A DNA stretch of 34,463 bases from Candidatus Limnocylindria bacterium (GCA_036523395.1 DATDEH010000006.1:1-34463); one strand, 5' to 3'. Shown: positions 1 to 7,104, counted from the stretch's first letter. Notes: generated by a model from the letters alone, not told the origin. Numbers and translations are program-made.

Positions 1-1
1 C

Positions 2-688
2 GCGACTGCCGTCGCGGGCGGCGCAGCCGGTGCTACCGCTGCGGTCCTCAGCCCGCCGAAAGAGCGTGGGAGCTTCCCGTGGCGCCGGGCGATCGTGCCC
101 GCGGTCCTCGTGCTCGTCCTCGCCATCCTCGCGCTGCGCGGAGGCACCGAACGAAACGCCGCCGCCGATCGCACCAACGCGCCGCAGCGGACGCTGCAGC
201 AGACCGTGGCCCCAACTGTTGCGCCGACGATCGCACCAACCGTCGCGCCCACGATCGCTCCCACCATCGCTCCCACCGTAGCGCCGACCGTAGCGCCGAC
301 CGTAGCGCCGACCGTCGCGCCGACGCCACCTGCGACAGCGACCGAGACCGAGCCCAATAACGCACCGGCGACCGCCAATCTCATCACGGTCGGCACGCAT
401 GCCGGAACGATCGCGCCGGTGGATGACGTCGACTTCTTCCGCATCACGGTCCCCGACAACACGACGGTGGCGCTGACGCTCCGCGCCGACACGCTACCCG
501 GCGGTGCGATCGCGCTCTTCAACGCTGCCGGCGTGGAGGTCGCCCCTGAGGTCAACACCGGAGCCGACCGCGTCGCGCGCGTGGATTACGTCGTTCGCGA
601 TCCGGGCGCGTACTTCATCCGCGTGCGCGCGGCGCGCGGCGCCGGTACGACCGGGACGTACACGCTGAACTACACCGCGTCACGCTGA
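2..688 (+). CDS. Membrane-anchored protein with Thr/Pro/Val/Ala repeat linker and PPC domain (5' partial)
   Basis: The frame is open to the window edge, so the true start lies upstream; a GTG at 95 would fall inside the membrane segment and is unlikely to be the start. An Ala/Gly-rich stretch ending in a basic patch (about 60-90) precedes one hydrophobic helix (about 91-140), then a linker of roughly ten VAPT/IAPT four-residue repeats (about 200-330). The C-terminal domain begins with a TEPNN motif, carries a DVDFFRI strand and ends in a GTYTLNY strand. These are hallmarks of the bacterial pre-peptidase C-terminal (PPC) beta-sandwich. Topology suggests the PPC domain is outside the cell, held off the membrane by the linker. 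The missing N-terminus could be an intracellular domain such as a kinase or FHA domain, but nothing visible says which. PPC domains usually assist secretion or substrate binding, so no specific function is assigned. Confidence 0.75.
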   Translation, partial: ATAVAGGAAGATAAVLSPPKERGSFPWRRAIVPAVLVLVLAILALRGGTERNAAADRTNAPQRTLQQTVAPTVAPTIAPTVAPTIAPTIAPTVAPTVAPTVAPTVAPTPPATATETEPNNAPATANLITVGTHAGTIAPVDDVDFFRITVPDNTTVALTLRADTLPGGAIALFNAAGVEVAPEVNTGADRVARVDYVVRDPGAYFIRVRAARGAGTTGTYTLNYTASR

Positions 689-698
689 GAACCGCGAG

Positions 699-1142
699 CT
701 AGTGCCGAGCGGTGACCTCGGCGTGCTGCGCCTCGGCGTTGCGGATGCGGCGGGTCAGGATCGGGAGTAACGCCAGCGCGATCTGCGGGTGGCTTTCGAG
801 GATGCCGCGGAAGTGCCAGCGCTGGATGCCGAGCGCCGTCGTCGGCTCGACCGCCCGCGCGCTCGCTGAGCGCGGGAACTCATCGAGGAGCGCCATCTCG
901 CCGAATACCTCTCCCGGACCGAGCGTCGCGAGCTTGACCTCTTTGCCGCCCTTGTCCTGGACGATGTCGACCTTCCCGGATCGGATGATGAACGCTCCGA
1001 CGCCGGTGTCCCCCTGACGCACGATCTCCTGCCCCGGCTGGTAGCGCTGCTCGACGGCCGCGTTCGCGATCGCGTCGAGCGACTTCTGGTCGAGGTCCTC
1101 GAACCAGGAGACTTTCTTGAGGAATTCGGTGCTGACCGGCAT
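699..1142 (-). CDS. Cyclic nucleotide-binding domain protein
   Basis: A 147-residue protein made of a single cNMP-binding (Crp/EPAC-type) domain. The phosphate-binding cassette is clear (FGEMALLDEFPRSAS), preceded by beta-roll strands such as the RQGDTGVGAFIIRSGKVDIV-like segment. There is no helix-turn-helix after the domain, only a C-terminal helix, so it is not a CRP transcription factor. It more likely serves as a stand-alone sensor or partner protein. The ATG at 1142 is chosen because the family usually begins with a short helix (TEFLKKVSWF) and because starting further upstream (1226) would run into the divergent GNAT gene. A TACCAT hexamer lies 9 nt before this ATG. The gene is convergent with the PPC-protein gene, whose stop is 10 nt away. 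Confidence 0.8.
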   Translation of the reverse strand: MPVSTEFLKKVSWFEDLDQKSLDAIANAAVEQRYQPGQEIVRQGDTGVGAFIIRSGKVDIVQDKGGKEVKLATLGPGEVFGEMALLDEFPRSASARAVEPTTALGIQRWHFRGILESHPQIALALLPILTRRIRNAEAQHAEVTARH

Positions 1143-1151
1143 GACGGCGGG

Positions 1152-1157
1152 ATGGTA
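1152..1157 (-). promoter_or_regulatory. Candidate -10 box, cNMP-binding protein gene
   Basis: TACCAT (TANNNT pattern) ends 9 nt before the ATG at 1142 and no Shine-Dalgarno is visible. This fits a leaderless or very short-leader transcript. No convincing -35 element was found. Confidence 0.3.
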
Positions 1158-1168
1158 ATGGTCCGCGA

Positions 1169-1174
1169 GATACT
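1169..1174 (+). promoter_or_regulatory. Candidate -10 box, GNAT gene
   Basis: GATACT lies 8 nt before the GTG at 1183 with no Shine-Dalgarno. The same hexamer with the same spacing precedes pyrE on the other strand at 23394-23399. Confidence 0.35.
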
Positions 1175-1182
1175 TCGCACCT

Positions 1183-2031
1183 GTGTCATTCCGGATCGAG
1201 ACCGCGCGCGACATCGGCGCCTGCACCGCGACTGTGCCGATCCAGGAAGAGGTGTGGAGCGGAGACGTCGTCGTTCCGCCGCAGCTCCTCCTGGCGACCT
1301 GTCACAACGGCGGCTTCGTCGCGCTCGGGTACGCCGACGGTGACGAGCGCCCGGCCGGCTTCGTCTTCGGCTTCCTCGGCATCTACGATTACCACTTCCG
1401 TCACCACTCGCACATGCTCGCGGTGCGCGAGGCGTACCGCGGAAGCGGACTCGCGAAGGCACTCAAGGAAGCGCAACGCGATCACTGTCTCGATCAGGGC
1501 ATCGAGGTCATCGCGTGGACCATGGACCCACTCGAGGCGCGCAACGCGACCTTCAACTTCGCGAAGCTCGGAGCATTCACGCGCGAGTACCACCGCGACT
1601 TCTACGGTCCGATGCCCGACAAGCTGAACGCGGGGCTGCCATCCGATCGCATCTACGTCGAGTGGCCAATCGGCCACGACCGCACGTACAAGCGGCTGAA
1701 GGGCGAAGATCGTCCGCCGTCGCTCGAGGACGCTGAGCGCGAAGGCATCAAGTACACGCTGCGTGCGGACGGCGAACGCCCGGGGATGGTCGCGCCGGCC
1801 GGCGACGAGACGCATCTGCTGATGGAGATACCCGCCCGCTTCCAGGAGCTCAAAGCGCGCGACGGGAAGCTGGCGCTCGCGTGGCGCCTCGCCGTGCGCG
1901 AAGCGGTCGAGGCTGCGTTCGCGCGCGGCTACGCCGCGGTCGAGTTCCTGCGCGGGCAGGACGGTCGGGGCGCGTATCTTCTCGTGCCGCAGCCAAGACG
2001 CGATGCGGAGGTCGTTGACACCGATGAGTGA
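1183..2031 (+). CDS. COG3375-like GNAT N-acyltransferase, probable N-succinyltransferase partner of NSAR
   Basis: A 282-residue GNAT-fold protein resembling the COG3375 group. Visible marks are the SHMLAVREAYRGSGLAKALK acyl-CoA pyrophosphate loop (about residues 78-97), the following QRDHCLDQGIEVIAWTMDPL segment and the ARNATFNFAKLGA strand-helix. The GTG at 1183 is the first plausible start and matches the family N-terminus. The stop is 3 nt before the ATG of the enolase-superfamily gene, so the pair is almost certainly co-transcribed. In Geobacillus a GNAT of this kind N-succinylates D-amino acids, and NSAR then racemises the product (known pathway). Assigning the same substrate here is inference. 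The residues after about 195 form an extra C-terminal region that may contact a partner or substrate. Confidence 0.8.
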   Translation: MSFRIETARDIGACTATVPIQEEVWSGDVVVPPQLLLATCHNGGFVALGYADGDERPAGFVFGFLGIYDYHFRHHSHMLAVREAYRGSGLAKALKEAQRDHCLDQGIEVIAWTMDPLEARNATFNFAKLGAFTREYHRDFYGPMPDKLNAGLPSDRIYVEWPIGHDRTYKRLKGEDRPPSLEDAEREGIKYTLRADGERPGMVAPAGDETHLLMEIPARFQELKARDGKLALAWRLAVREAVEAAFARGYAAVEFLRGQDGRGAYLLVPQPRRDAEVVDTDE

Positions 2032-2034
2032 GCC

Positions 2035-3255
2035 ATGCGTATAGAGCGCGTCGAGCTGTTCGTCCTGCGCCTTCCGCTGAAGCGTGCGTACGAAACGAGC
2101 GGCTCGCGGGAGACGCACCAGACCCGCGTCATCGCGCGCGTCGAATCGGAGGGCGCGGTCGGTTGGGGCGAGAGCGTCGCGCCGGAGCTGCCGTGGTACT
2201 CGGGCGAGACGCCCAAGACCGTTTGGTACGCGCTCGACGAGATCATCATCCCGGCGCTACTCGCGGCTGACCTGCACCAGCCCGAGGACACCGAACGCGT
2301 CCTGGCATGGATCCGCGAGCACCGCATGGCAAAGGCGACGCTCGAGATGGCGATCTGGGACCTCTTCGCCAAGCGCGACGGCCGGTCGCTGTCGAAGCTG
2401 CTCGGCGGCACGCGGGACCGCATCCTGTGTGGCGTCGCGATCGGCATCCAGCCGTCGATCGACGATCTGCTGGAGACGATCAAGCGCGAGCTCACCGCGG
2501 GCTATCAGCGAGTGAAGGTGAAGATCAAACCGGGCTGGGACGGCTCCGTCGCGGAGGCGATACGGGGCGAGTTCCCGGATCTACCGTTCATGCTCGACGC
2601 GAACTCCGCGTATACGCTCGCCGACGCGCCGCTCTTCAAGCGCATCGATGCGTACAGCCCGACGATGATCGAGCAGCCGCTCGCGCACGACGACATCGTC
2701 GACCACGCCGCGCTGCAGCGCGAGATCAAAACCCCGATCTGCCTTGACGAGTCCATCCATACCGGCGACGACGCGCGCAAGGCGATCGAGCTCGGAGCCA
2801 CGCGGGTCATCAACATCAAGGCCGGCCGGGTCGGCGGTCTGACGTCGGCGCGGCGCATCCACGACGTGTGCCGTGAGGCTCGCATTCCGGTGTGGTGCGG
2901 CGGCATGCTCGAGATGGGTATCGGCCGCGCGCACAACGTCCATCTCGCTTCGCTGCCGAACTTCAGCCTCCCCGGCGACGTGTCGGCCTCCGAGCGTTAC
3001 TTCGCGACGGAGATCATCGGCGAGCCGTTCACCGTTCGGGCCGACGGAACGATGGGCGTTCCGACCGGTCCCGGGATCGGCGTCACGGTGCTCGAGAAGC
3101 TCATCCGCAAGATCGCCGTGGAGACCAAGCAGTACCGGCCGGCACGAAAGGCGAAGGCGAAGCCGCGCTCGCCGAGGGCTAGCGCGGTGAAGCGGGCTGA
3201 TCGGCCTTCTGGGGTGCGGCGTCCTCGGTCGGCCACACCACGATCTCGTCGATGA
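2035..3255 (+). CDS. Enolase-superfamily enzyme: N-succinylamino acid racemase / o-succinylbenzoate synthase
   Basis: A 406-residue member of the muconate-lactonizing subgroup. All catalytic elements are present: KVKIK (161-165, general acid/base Lys163), metal ligands Asp188 (in DAN), Glu213 (MIEQP) and Asp238 (LDES), and the opposing base Lys262 (INIKAGR). The GGMLEMGIGRAHN segment and the NFSLPGDVSAS segment near residues 287-322 are typical of the OSBS/NSAR family, also called menC-like. Catalytic sequence alone cannot separate the menaquinone step from N-succinylamino acid racemisation. The immediately upstream GNAT gene and absence of men genes here favour racemase. The conserved fold ends near residue 365; the remaining basic Arg/Lys/Pro tail overlaps the 3' end of the opposite-strand gene by 77 bp and is probably not part of the catalytic fold. 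Confidence 0.85.
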   Translation: MRIERVELFVLRLPLKRAYETSGSRETHQTRVIARVESEGAVGWGESVAPELPWYSGETPKTVWYALDEIIIPALLAADLHQPEDTERVLAWIREHRMAKATLEMAIWDLFAKRDGRSLSKLLGGTRDRILCGVAIGIQPSIDDLLETIKRELTAGYQRVKVKIKPGWDGSVAEAIRGEFPDLPFMLDANSAYTLADAPLFKRIDAYSPTMIEQPLAHDDIVDHAALQREIKTPICLDESIHTGDDARKAIELGATRVINIKAGRVGGLTSARRIHDVCREARIPVWCGGMLEMGIGRAHNVHLASLPNFSLPGDVSASERYFATEIIGEPFTVRADGTMGVPTGPGIGVTVLEKLIRKIAVETKQYRPARKAKAKPRSPRASAVKRADRPSGVRRPRSATPRSRR

Positions 3256-3667
3256 CCGTGCCGAAGGCGTCAACCAACCGCGCGTAATCGCCACGCGTCC
3301 ACATGAGACGCGCTGCGCCGACCGGACCGGCCACATACACGTGCTTGCGACCTGAAGCGAGATCGTCGGCGAGCGGATGCGTGGCCGCGCGCACGCGCGA
3401 TCCGGAGTGGATGCGGTAGATCTCGCCGGCGCGCACGAACGACGGCGATCCCCACGTGTACACCCACTCCCACTCCACCGGCTTTGAGACGGTCTCGCGC
3501 CAGAGTGCGCGCAGGTGCTGCAGCCGCCAGTTCGCAAGATCGCTGTCGAGGGTCACCTGGACCTCGATCCATTCCGCGTTCGCGTCCTCCACCGCCGTCG
3601 CCGCAGACGCGGGGCGGATGCTGAGGATACGTGCCTTGGCTGCCTCGACGGGACGGAAATCGGCCAC
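3179..3667 (-). CDS. Hypothetical protein, tail-to-tail with the NSAR gene
   Basis: About 162 residues from a GTG at 3667; the open frame runs further upstream but would cross the aquaporin start and loses coding-like composition. The protein has a mixed alpha/beta look with several Trp residues (EWVYTWGSPSF, WTRGDY, VVWPTED) and no signal peptide, membrane segment or motif I recognise. G/C-rich third positions support coding between about 3260 and 3660. It lies divergently from the aquaporin, 37 bp apart, so the two could share a control region. Its last 25 codons overlap the 3' end of the NSAR gene. Function unknown. Confidence 0.55.
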   Translation of the reverse strand: MADFRPVEAAKARILSIRPASAATAVEDANAEWIEVQVTLDSDLANWRLQHLRALWRETVSKPVEWEWVYTWGSPSFVRAGEIYRIHSGSRVRAATHPLADDLASGRKHVYVAGPVGAARLMWTRGDYARLVDAFGTVIDEIVVWPTEDAAPQKADQPASPR

Positions 3668-3690
3668 GCGTGGACAATACCCGACTGAGT

Positions 3691-3697
3691 TGGGAGG
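3691..3697 (+). promoter_or_regulatory. Ribosome binding site fixing the aquaporin start
   Basis: TGGGAGG ends 7 nt before the ATG at 3705. The site selects this ATG over the much longer in-frame extension back to 3456, which would be antisense to the neighbouring gene and lacks the family's N-terminus. Confidence 0.6.
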
Positions 3698-3704
3698 GAA
3701 CGCG

Positions 3705-4394
3705 ATGAGCGAGCACAACCGCGCCCTGTTGGCGGAGGCCGCCGGCTCGTTCTGGTTCTTCTTCATCGGAGCAGGCGCCATCATCGCCGACGCGAACGGG
3801 AGCGGCGGCGGTCTCGGCGCGATCGCGTTCGCGCACGGCATCACGCTCGCCCTGGCCGTATCCGCGTTCGGCGCGATCTCGGGCGGGCACTTCAATCCCG
3901 CGGTGACGTTCGCCCTCGCGATCGCGGGCCGGCACCCATGGTCACGCGTGCCCACCTATTGGATCGCGCAGCTCGCTGGAGGCCTGCTTGCGGGCTTCGC
4001 GCTCCGCAGCGTTTTCGACTTCGCCCTCGCGGCGATCGACAAGACGCACCTCGGGACGCCGGCGCTCGCGAACGGCGTGAGCGTCCCGGTCGGCATCGGC
4101 GTCGAAGCGCTGCTCACCATCTTCCTGGTATGGGCTGTCTACGGCACCGCGGTCTCCCCGTTCGCGCCGCGCATCGCGGGCTTCGGGATCGGGCTCACCG
4201 TGGCGACCGACATCCTGATGGGCGGACCGCTCACCGGCGCGGCGATGAATCCCGCGCGCCATGTCGCGACCGCGATCCCCGCCGCGTTCTTCGACAACTG
4301 GTACGTCTACTGGATCGGTCCGCTGCTTGGCGCCGCGATCGGCGGCCTATCGATCCGCTACCTCTTCGCGCCCGCGAGCCCGCCTAAGCCCTAG
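3705..4394 (+). CDS. Aquaporin / MIP-family channel
   Basis: A 229-residue integral membrane protein with the six-helix major intrinsic protein layout. The two half-helix NPA motifs are intact: GGHFNPAVTFA (NPA at 64-66) and AAMNPARH (NPA at 182-184, with the selectivity-filter Arg185). The N-terminal EAAGSFWFFFIGAG helix carries the conserved Glu of the first repeat. Length is typical of bacterial AqpZ-type water channels. A glycerol or gas-permeable variant cannot be excluded without aligning the aromatic/Arg filter. The gene appears monocistronic, divergent from the hypothetical gene and convergent with the cupredoxin gene. Confidence 0.9.
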   Translation: MSEHNRALLAEAAGSFWFFFIGAGAIIADANGSGGGLGAIAFAHGITLALAVSAFGAISGGHFNPAVTFALAIAGRHPWSRVPTYWIAQLAGGLLAGFALRSVFDFALAAIDKTHLGTPALANGVSVPVGIGVEALLTIFLVWAVYGTAVSPFAPRIAGFGIGLTVATDILMGGPLTGAAMNPARHVATAIPAAFFDNWYVYWIGPLLGAAIGGLSIRYLFAPASPPKP

Positions 4395-4399
4395 CTTCG

Positions 4400-4416
4400 T
4401 TCGCGACCAGCGCGAA
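4400..4416. terminator. Small inverted repeat between convergent genes
   Basis: TTCGCG-ACCAG-CGCGAA forms a perfect 6-bp stem with a 5-nt loop. It sits in the 39-bp gap between the aquaporin and cupredoxin stops, so it could act as a weak bidirectional terminator. There is no T-tract. Confidence 0.3.
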
Positions 4417-4433
4417 TTCCATGCGCGACTCGA

Positions 4434-4811
4434 CTAGCTACAGGCACCGTCACAGACACGCACGACCCCCGTCATCTGCGGATGGACGCCGCAGTGATAT
4501 GCGTACACGCCCACCTTATCGAATGTGACGGTCGCGCTCTTGCCGCTGTCGAGCCCGACATCGAATGGCCTGCCCTCGTCGCTCGAGGTCACGGTATGGA
4601 ACTCCTTGCCCATGTTCACGAACGTGACCGTCGTGCCAGCGGACACGCGGAGCTCATGCGGCGCGTACGTCCACGCGTCCTCTCTGCCCACCGGCTCGAT
4701 CACCTGGACCTCGTTGGGCCGCACCGGTCGCGCGGCGGTCGCGCCGCTGCACGCGGCCAGCACGAGCAGGAGAACGCACGCCGCGGCGCGGAAGGTCCAA
4801 CGGAGGGTCAC
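4434..4811 (-). CDS. Cupredoxin (plastocyanin-like) lipoprotein
   Basis: A 125-residue secreted type-1 copper protein. A signal peptide ends in a LAAC lipobox (Cys21 lipidated). The copper ligands are all visible: His72 (KEFHTV), Cys107 and His110 (YHCGVHPQM) and Met113. The protein is predicted to sit on the outer face of the membrane and carry single electrons or bind copper. The start is a GTG at 4811; no other start leaves an intact signal peptide. That GTG lies inside the 3' arm of a perfect 12-bp inverted repeat (4804-4837), which is unusual. It follows the lamin-tail-domain gene on the same strand after 37 bp. Its redox partner is not evident nearby. Confidence 0.88.
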   Translation of the reverse strand: MTLRWTFRAAACVLLLVLAACSGATAARPVRPNEVQVIEPVGREDAWTYAPHELRVSAGTTVTFVNMGKEFHTVTSSDEGRPFDVGLDSGKSATVTFDKVGVYAYHCGVHPQMTGVVRVCDGACS

Positions 4812-4837
4812 GACGATCGTACGTGCGTCGTGACCCT
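4804..4837. promoter_or_regulatory. Perfect 12-bp inverted repeat spanning the cupredoxin start codon
   Basis: Arms AGGGTCACGACG (4804-4815) and CGTCGTGACCCT (4826-4837) are exact reverse complements separated by 10 bp. The arm centres are about 22 bp (two helical turns) apart, which suits a dimeric repressor. Alternatively, in the mRNA the hairpin would bury the GUG start codon of the cupredoxin. A TACGAT -10-like hexamer lies in the spacer region on the minus strand. Confidence 0.6.
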
Positions 4838-4848
4838 GCGGATGTGTC

Positions 4849-5811
4849 CTAGAGCAGGTCGGCCAGGCTGATGAGAGCCGTCGCGTCCGCGTCGCTGATC
4901 GCCTTCCCGCGCTGAGCCTCGACCTCGTTGCGATACGCGCTCAGCTGATTCGCCCGGGCGGTGGTGTTCCCGCGAGCGCCCGAGGCTGCGGCGGCATCGA
5001 GCTTGGCGCAGAGCGACTTCGCGATGGGTGAACGTCGTCGGTCCGCCGCCAACGGTCGCTGTGTGCGCGCCGCTCGCCGGACAGCTGATCGTGAACCACG
5101 TACCGGTGACGGTGGCTGGCTCGCTGAATGTGATGCCGATGTTCGTGTTGAGCGGGACGTTCGGCCCGGAGGGGGTCGTCGACGCGACGCTGATCGGATA
5201 GTCGGCAGTCGCTCGTGGGGCCGCGAGGCCGAAGTGAAGTCATCCAGATTGCTGTCGGTGTCCTGCGCGCCGCTCGCCTTGCGTTGCGCTGAGTTTGCGT
5301 TGTTCAACGTTGGCGTTGGCCCGAGGCCTTCGAAGCAGTTCGCCACGGTGCCATAACCGACGAAATCAGCGACGGCGGCGCCAGAGGACACGTCCCGGAC
5401 AACTGCGTACTCAGGTTCGAGGGCCACCTTTCCAGCCGTGGCGCTCATCGGAATCGTTCCTGCCGCGTGCGGCGTGGGAAGGTTCGCAGAGCCTCCGGCG
5501 CCCTGCGCCTCCTGAACGAGGTAGTAGCGGCCGGGACGGATCCAGCCCGTCAGCGTCGTGATCTGCCACGTGCTGCCTGCGCTCGACGCGTTCTGGACAG
5601 ACCAGCCAGTCACGTTCACGGCGAGTGAGCCGCGGTTGAAGAGCTCGATGAAATCGTTCCTGTAGGTCGCGGCCGGGGCGCCTGTGTTTCCACCGCCGCC
5701 GTAGACCTGGCTGATCACGATGTCGGCTGAGATTCCGGCGGCGCGATCCGAACCCAACGGGAACAGCCCGAGCATCGCGCAAGCGACCGCGGCGATGCGA
5801 AGACGACCCAT
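4849..5811 (-). CDS. Secreted lamin-tail-domain protein, apparently frameshifted/partly deleted
   Basis: The visible open frame codes 320 residues. A signal peptide (about 1-28) is followed by a lamin tail domain (about 30-185) with the typical VISQVYGGGGN, DFIELFNRG and LTGWSVQNAS elements. From about residue 195 the frame turns Arg/Ser/Pro-rich and looks non-coding. Over 5024-5215 the adjacent minus-strand frame instead encodes a good bacterial Ig-like (Big_5/SbsA-type) domain start: STTPSGPNVPLNTNIGITFS continuing to about GGGPTTFTH. The original frame then resumes with a C-terminal helical module (KSLCAKLDAAAASG to ALISLADLL). So the gene looks like LTD + Ig-like + helical domain, damaged by a one-base loss near 5222 and a second event near 5023 that also truncates the Ig-like domain. 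It may be a pseudogene or a sequencing error. Confidence 0.65.
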   Translation of the reverse strand: MGRLRIAAVACAMLGLFPLGSDRAAGISADIVISQVYGGGGNTGAPAATYRNDFIELFNRGSLAVNVTGWSVQNASSAGSTWQITTLTGWIRPGRYYLVQEAQGAGGSANLPTPHAAGTIPMSATAGKVALEPEYAVVRDVSSGAAVADFVGYGTVANCFEGLGPTPTLNNANSAQRKASGAQDTDSNLDDFTSASRPHERLPTIRSASRRRPPPGRTSRSTRTSASHSASQPPSPVRGSRSAVRRAARTQRPLAADRRRSPIAKSLCAKLDAAAASGARGNTTARANQLSAYRNEVEAQRGKAISDADATALISLADLL

Positions 5812-5826
5812 CCCAACCCCAAAGGC

Positions 5827-5842
5827 GACGTGAGCTCACGTC
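5827..5842. promoter_or_regulatory. Perfect 16-bp palindrome in a divergent intergenic region
   Basis: GACGTGAGCTCACGTC is its own reverse complement over all 16 bases. It lies 16 bp upstream of the lamin-tail-domain gene start and 40 bp upstream of the FAD oxidoreductase start, where an operator shared by both genes would sit. The regulator is unknown. Confidence 0.5.
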
Positions 5843-5882
5843 AGCCAGACCCAACGGAAGCAGCGGTCAGACTAACGCAGGC

Positions 5883-7007
5883 ATGGAACAGTCCGCGACG
5901 ACGAGTCTCTGGCTCGACGGGGTTTCGCGCTCCTATCCACCGCTCGATGCCGATGTAACGGTGGATGTCGCGATCGTGGGCGCGGGCATCGCAGGCGTCG
6001 CGACCGCGTACTTCCTCGCTTCGACCGGCGCGAAGGTGGTCGTCCTCGAAGCGCGCGGTGTGGCCGAGGCGGCGAGCGGGCGCAACGCCGGATTCCTCCT
6101 CGCAGGCGTTGCCGAAAACTTCGTCGCCGCCTCACGCCGTTACGGCGAGGGCAACGCGCTGAGGATCTGGCGCTTCACGAAGCGCACCCAAGCGCTGGTG
6201 CGCTCATTGGTCGCCGAGCACGGCATCAACTGCCGGCTGAGCTGGAACGGGTCGGACCAGATCGCGGGAGACGACGATGAGTGGCGCGAGATACAAGAGA
6301 GCGCGCGCCGACTTGCCTCCGAGGGGGTCGCCGTGGCCGTCGATCCAACCGAACGTCGCGCAACATACGCCGAGGACGGAGAGTTCCACCCGGTCCGATG
6401 GGTCCGCGGGCTGGCCGCGGCCTCGGTGACGAACGGCGCGAAGATCCACGAGTCCACGCGCGTGAGCGCGATCCGGCAGGGTCAGGCGCTCACTTCGGGC
6501 GGGACCGTCCGCGCCGGCGCGATCGTGCTTTGTACGAACGCGTATACCGCGCACCTCGCGAGCTCGCGGGTGCGGCCGGTCAGGGGACAGATGCTCGCGA
6601 CCGCGCCCACGACGCCGTTCTTCGCCCGCCCGGCATACGCGAACCGTGGCTACCGGTATTGGCGCCAGCGAGCGGACGGGCGGGTACTCGTAGGCGGGTG
6701 GCGCGACACCGCCGCTCAGGAAGAGGTCGGCGAGGAGGAACGCACGACGGGCGCGATCCAGCGGCAGCTCGAGACCTTCTTACGCGAGCACGGCATCACC
6801 GCGGAGGTCACGCATCGCTGGGCCGGGACCATGGGCTTCTCGCACGACGCGCTCCCCTACATCGGCGCCGTCGCGCCGGGCGTGTTCGTGTGTGGCGGCT
6901 TCACCGGGCACGGAATGGCGTTCGGGCCCGCATCCGCCGAGCTCGTCGCGACACTCGTGCGTGGCGCCACACATCCAGACGCCGATCTCTTCGATCCATC
7001 GCGCTGA
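5883..7007 (+). CDS. FAD-dependent amine oxidoreductase (DadA/glycine-oxidase-like)
   Basis: A 374-residue flavoprotein of the D-amino acid/sarcosine oxidase (DAO) fold. The N-terminal dinucleotide-binding motif is VGAGIAG (Gly33, Gly35, Gly38), followed by an acidic residue ending strand two (VVVLEARG) and the ASGRNAGFL flavin-contact motif. Towards the C-terminus are a second flavin segment (DALPYIGAVAPGVFVCGGFT) and GHGMAFGPASAELVATL. It probably oxidises an amine or N-methylated/secondary amino acid, yielding imine and reduced FAD; the substrate cannot be read from sequence. The ATG at 5883 gives the normal spacing to the FAD motif. A 16-bp palindrome lies just upstream and an 8-bp inverted repeat follows its stop. 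Confidence 0.85.
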   Translation: MEQSATTSLWLDGVSRSYPPLDADVTVDVAIVGAGIAGVATAYFLASTGAKVVVLEARGVAEAASGRNAGFLLAGVAENFVAASRRYGEGNALRIWRFTKRTQALVRSLVAEHGINCRLSWNGSDQIAGDDDEWREIQESARRLASEGVAVAVDPTERRATYAEDGEFHPVRWVRGLAAASVTNGAKIHESTRVSAIRQGQALTSGGTVRAGAIVLCTNAYTAHLASSRVRPVRGQMLATAPTTPFFARPAYANRGYRYWRQRADGRVLVGGWRDTAAQEEVGEEERTTGAIQRQLETFLREHGITAEVTHRWAGTMGFSHDALPYIGAVAPGVFVCGGFTGHGMAFGPASAELVATLVRGATHPDADLFDPSR

Positions 7008-7021
7008 TCCTTCGCATACAC

Positions 7022-7051
7022 ACGGACCGCGTGATGTCTGTGACGGTCCGT
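7022..7051. terminator. 8-bp inverted repeat after the FAD oxidoreductase gene
   Basis: ACGGACCG and CGGTCCGT are perfect arms around a 14-bp spacer, beginning 15 bp after the oxidoreductase stop. It may be a factor-independent terminator-like hairpin, without a T-tract, or an operator for the membrane protein gene that follows. Confidence 0.35.
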
Positions 7052-7093
7052 AGTTATCCAATGAGAGGCCGAGCGCACTCGGCGCAACGCAAC

Positions 7094-7100
7094 AGGAGGG
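7094..7100 (+). promoter_or_regulatory. Strong Shine-Dalgarno before a CTG start
   Basis: AGGAGGG ends 4 nt before the CTG at 7105. It decides the start of the following gene, because no ATG, GTG or TTG occurs in that frame between the upstream stop (7051-7053) and 7201. Confidence 0.6.
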
Positions 7101-7104
7101 AAAC

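Noticed and set aside
200-335. Short-period repeats considered as a CRISPR or satellite
   Set aside because: The units are in-frame 12-bp codon repeats of VAPT within a coding region, with no spacers.
685-720. ACCGC/GCGGT inverted repeat as a terminator between the first two genes
   Set aside because: Only 5 bp of stem with a 13-nt loop and no T-tract; expected by chance in this GC content.
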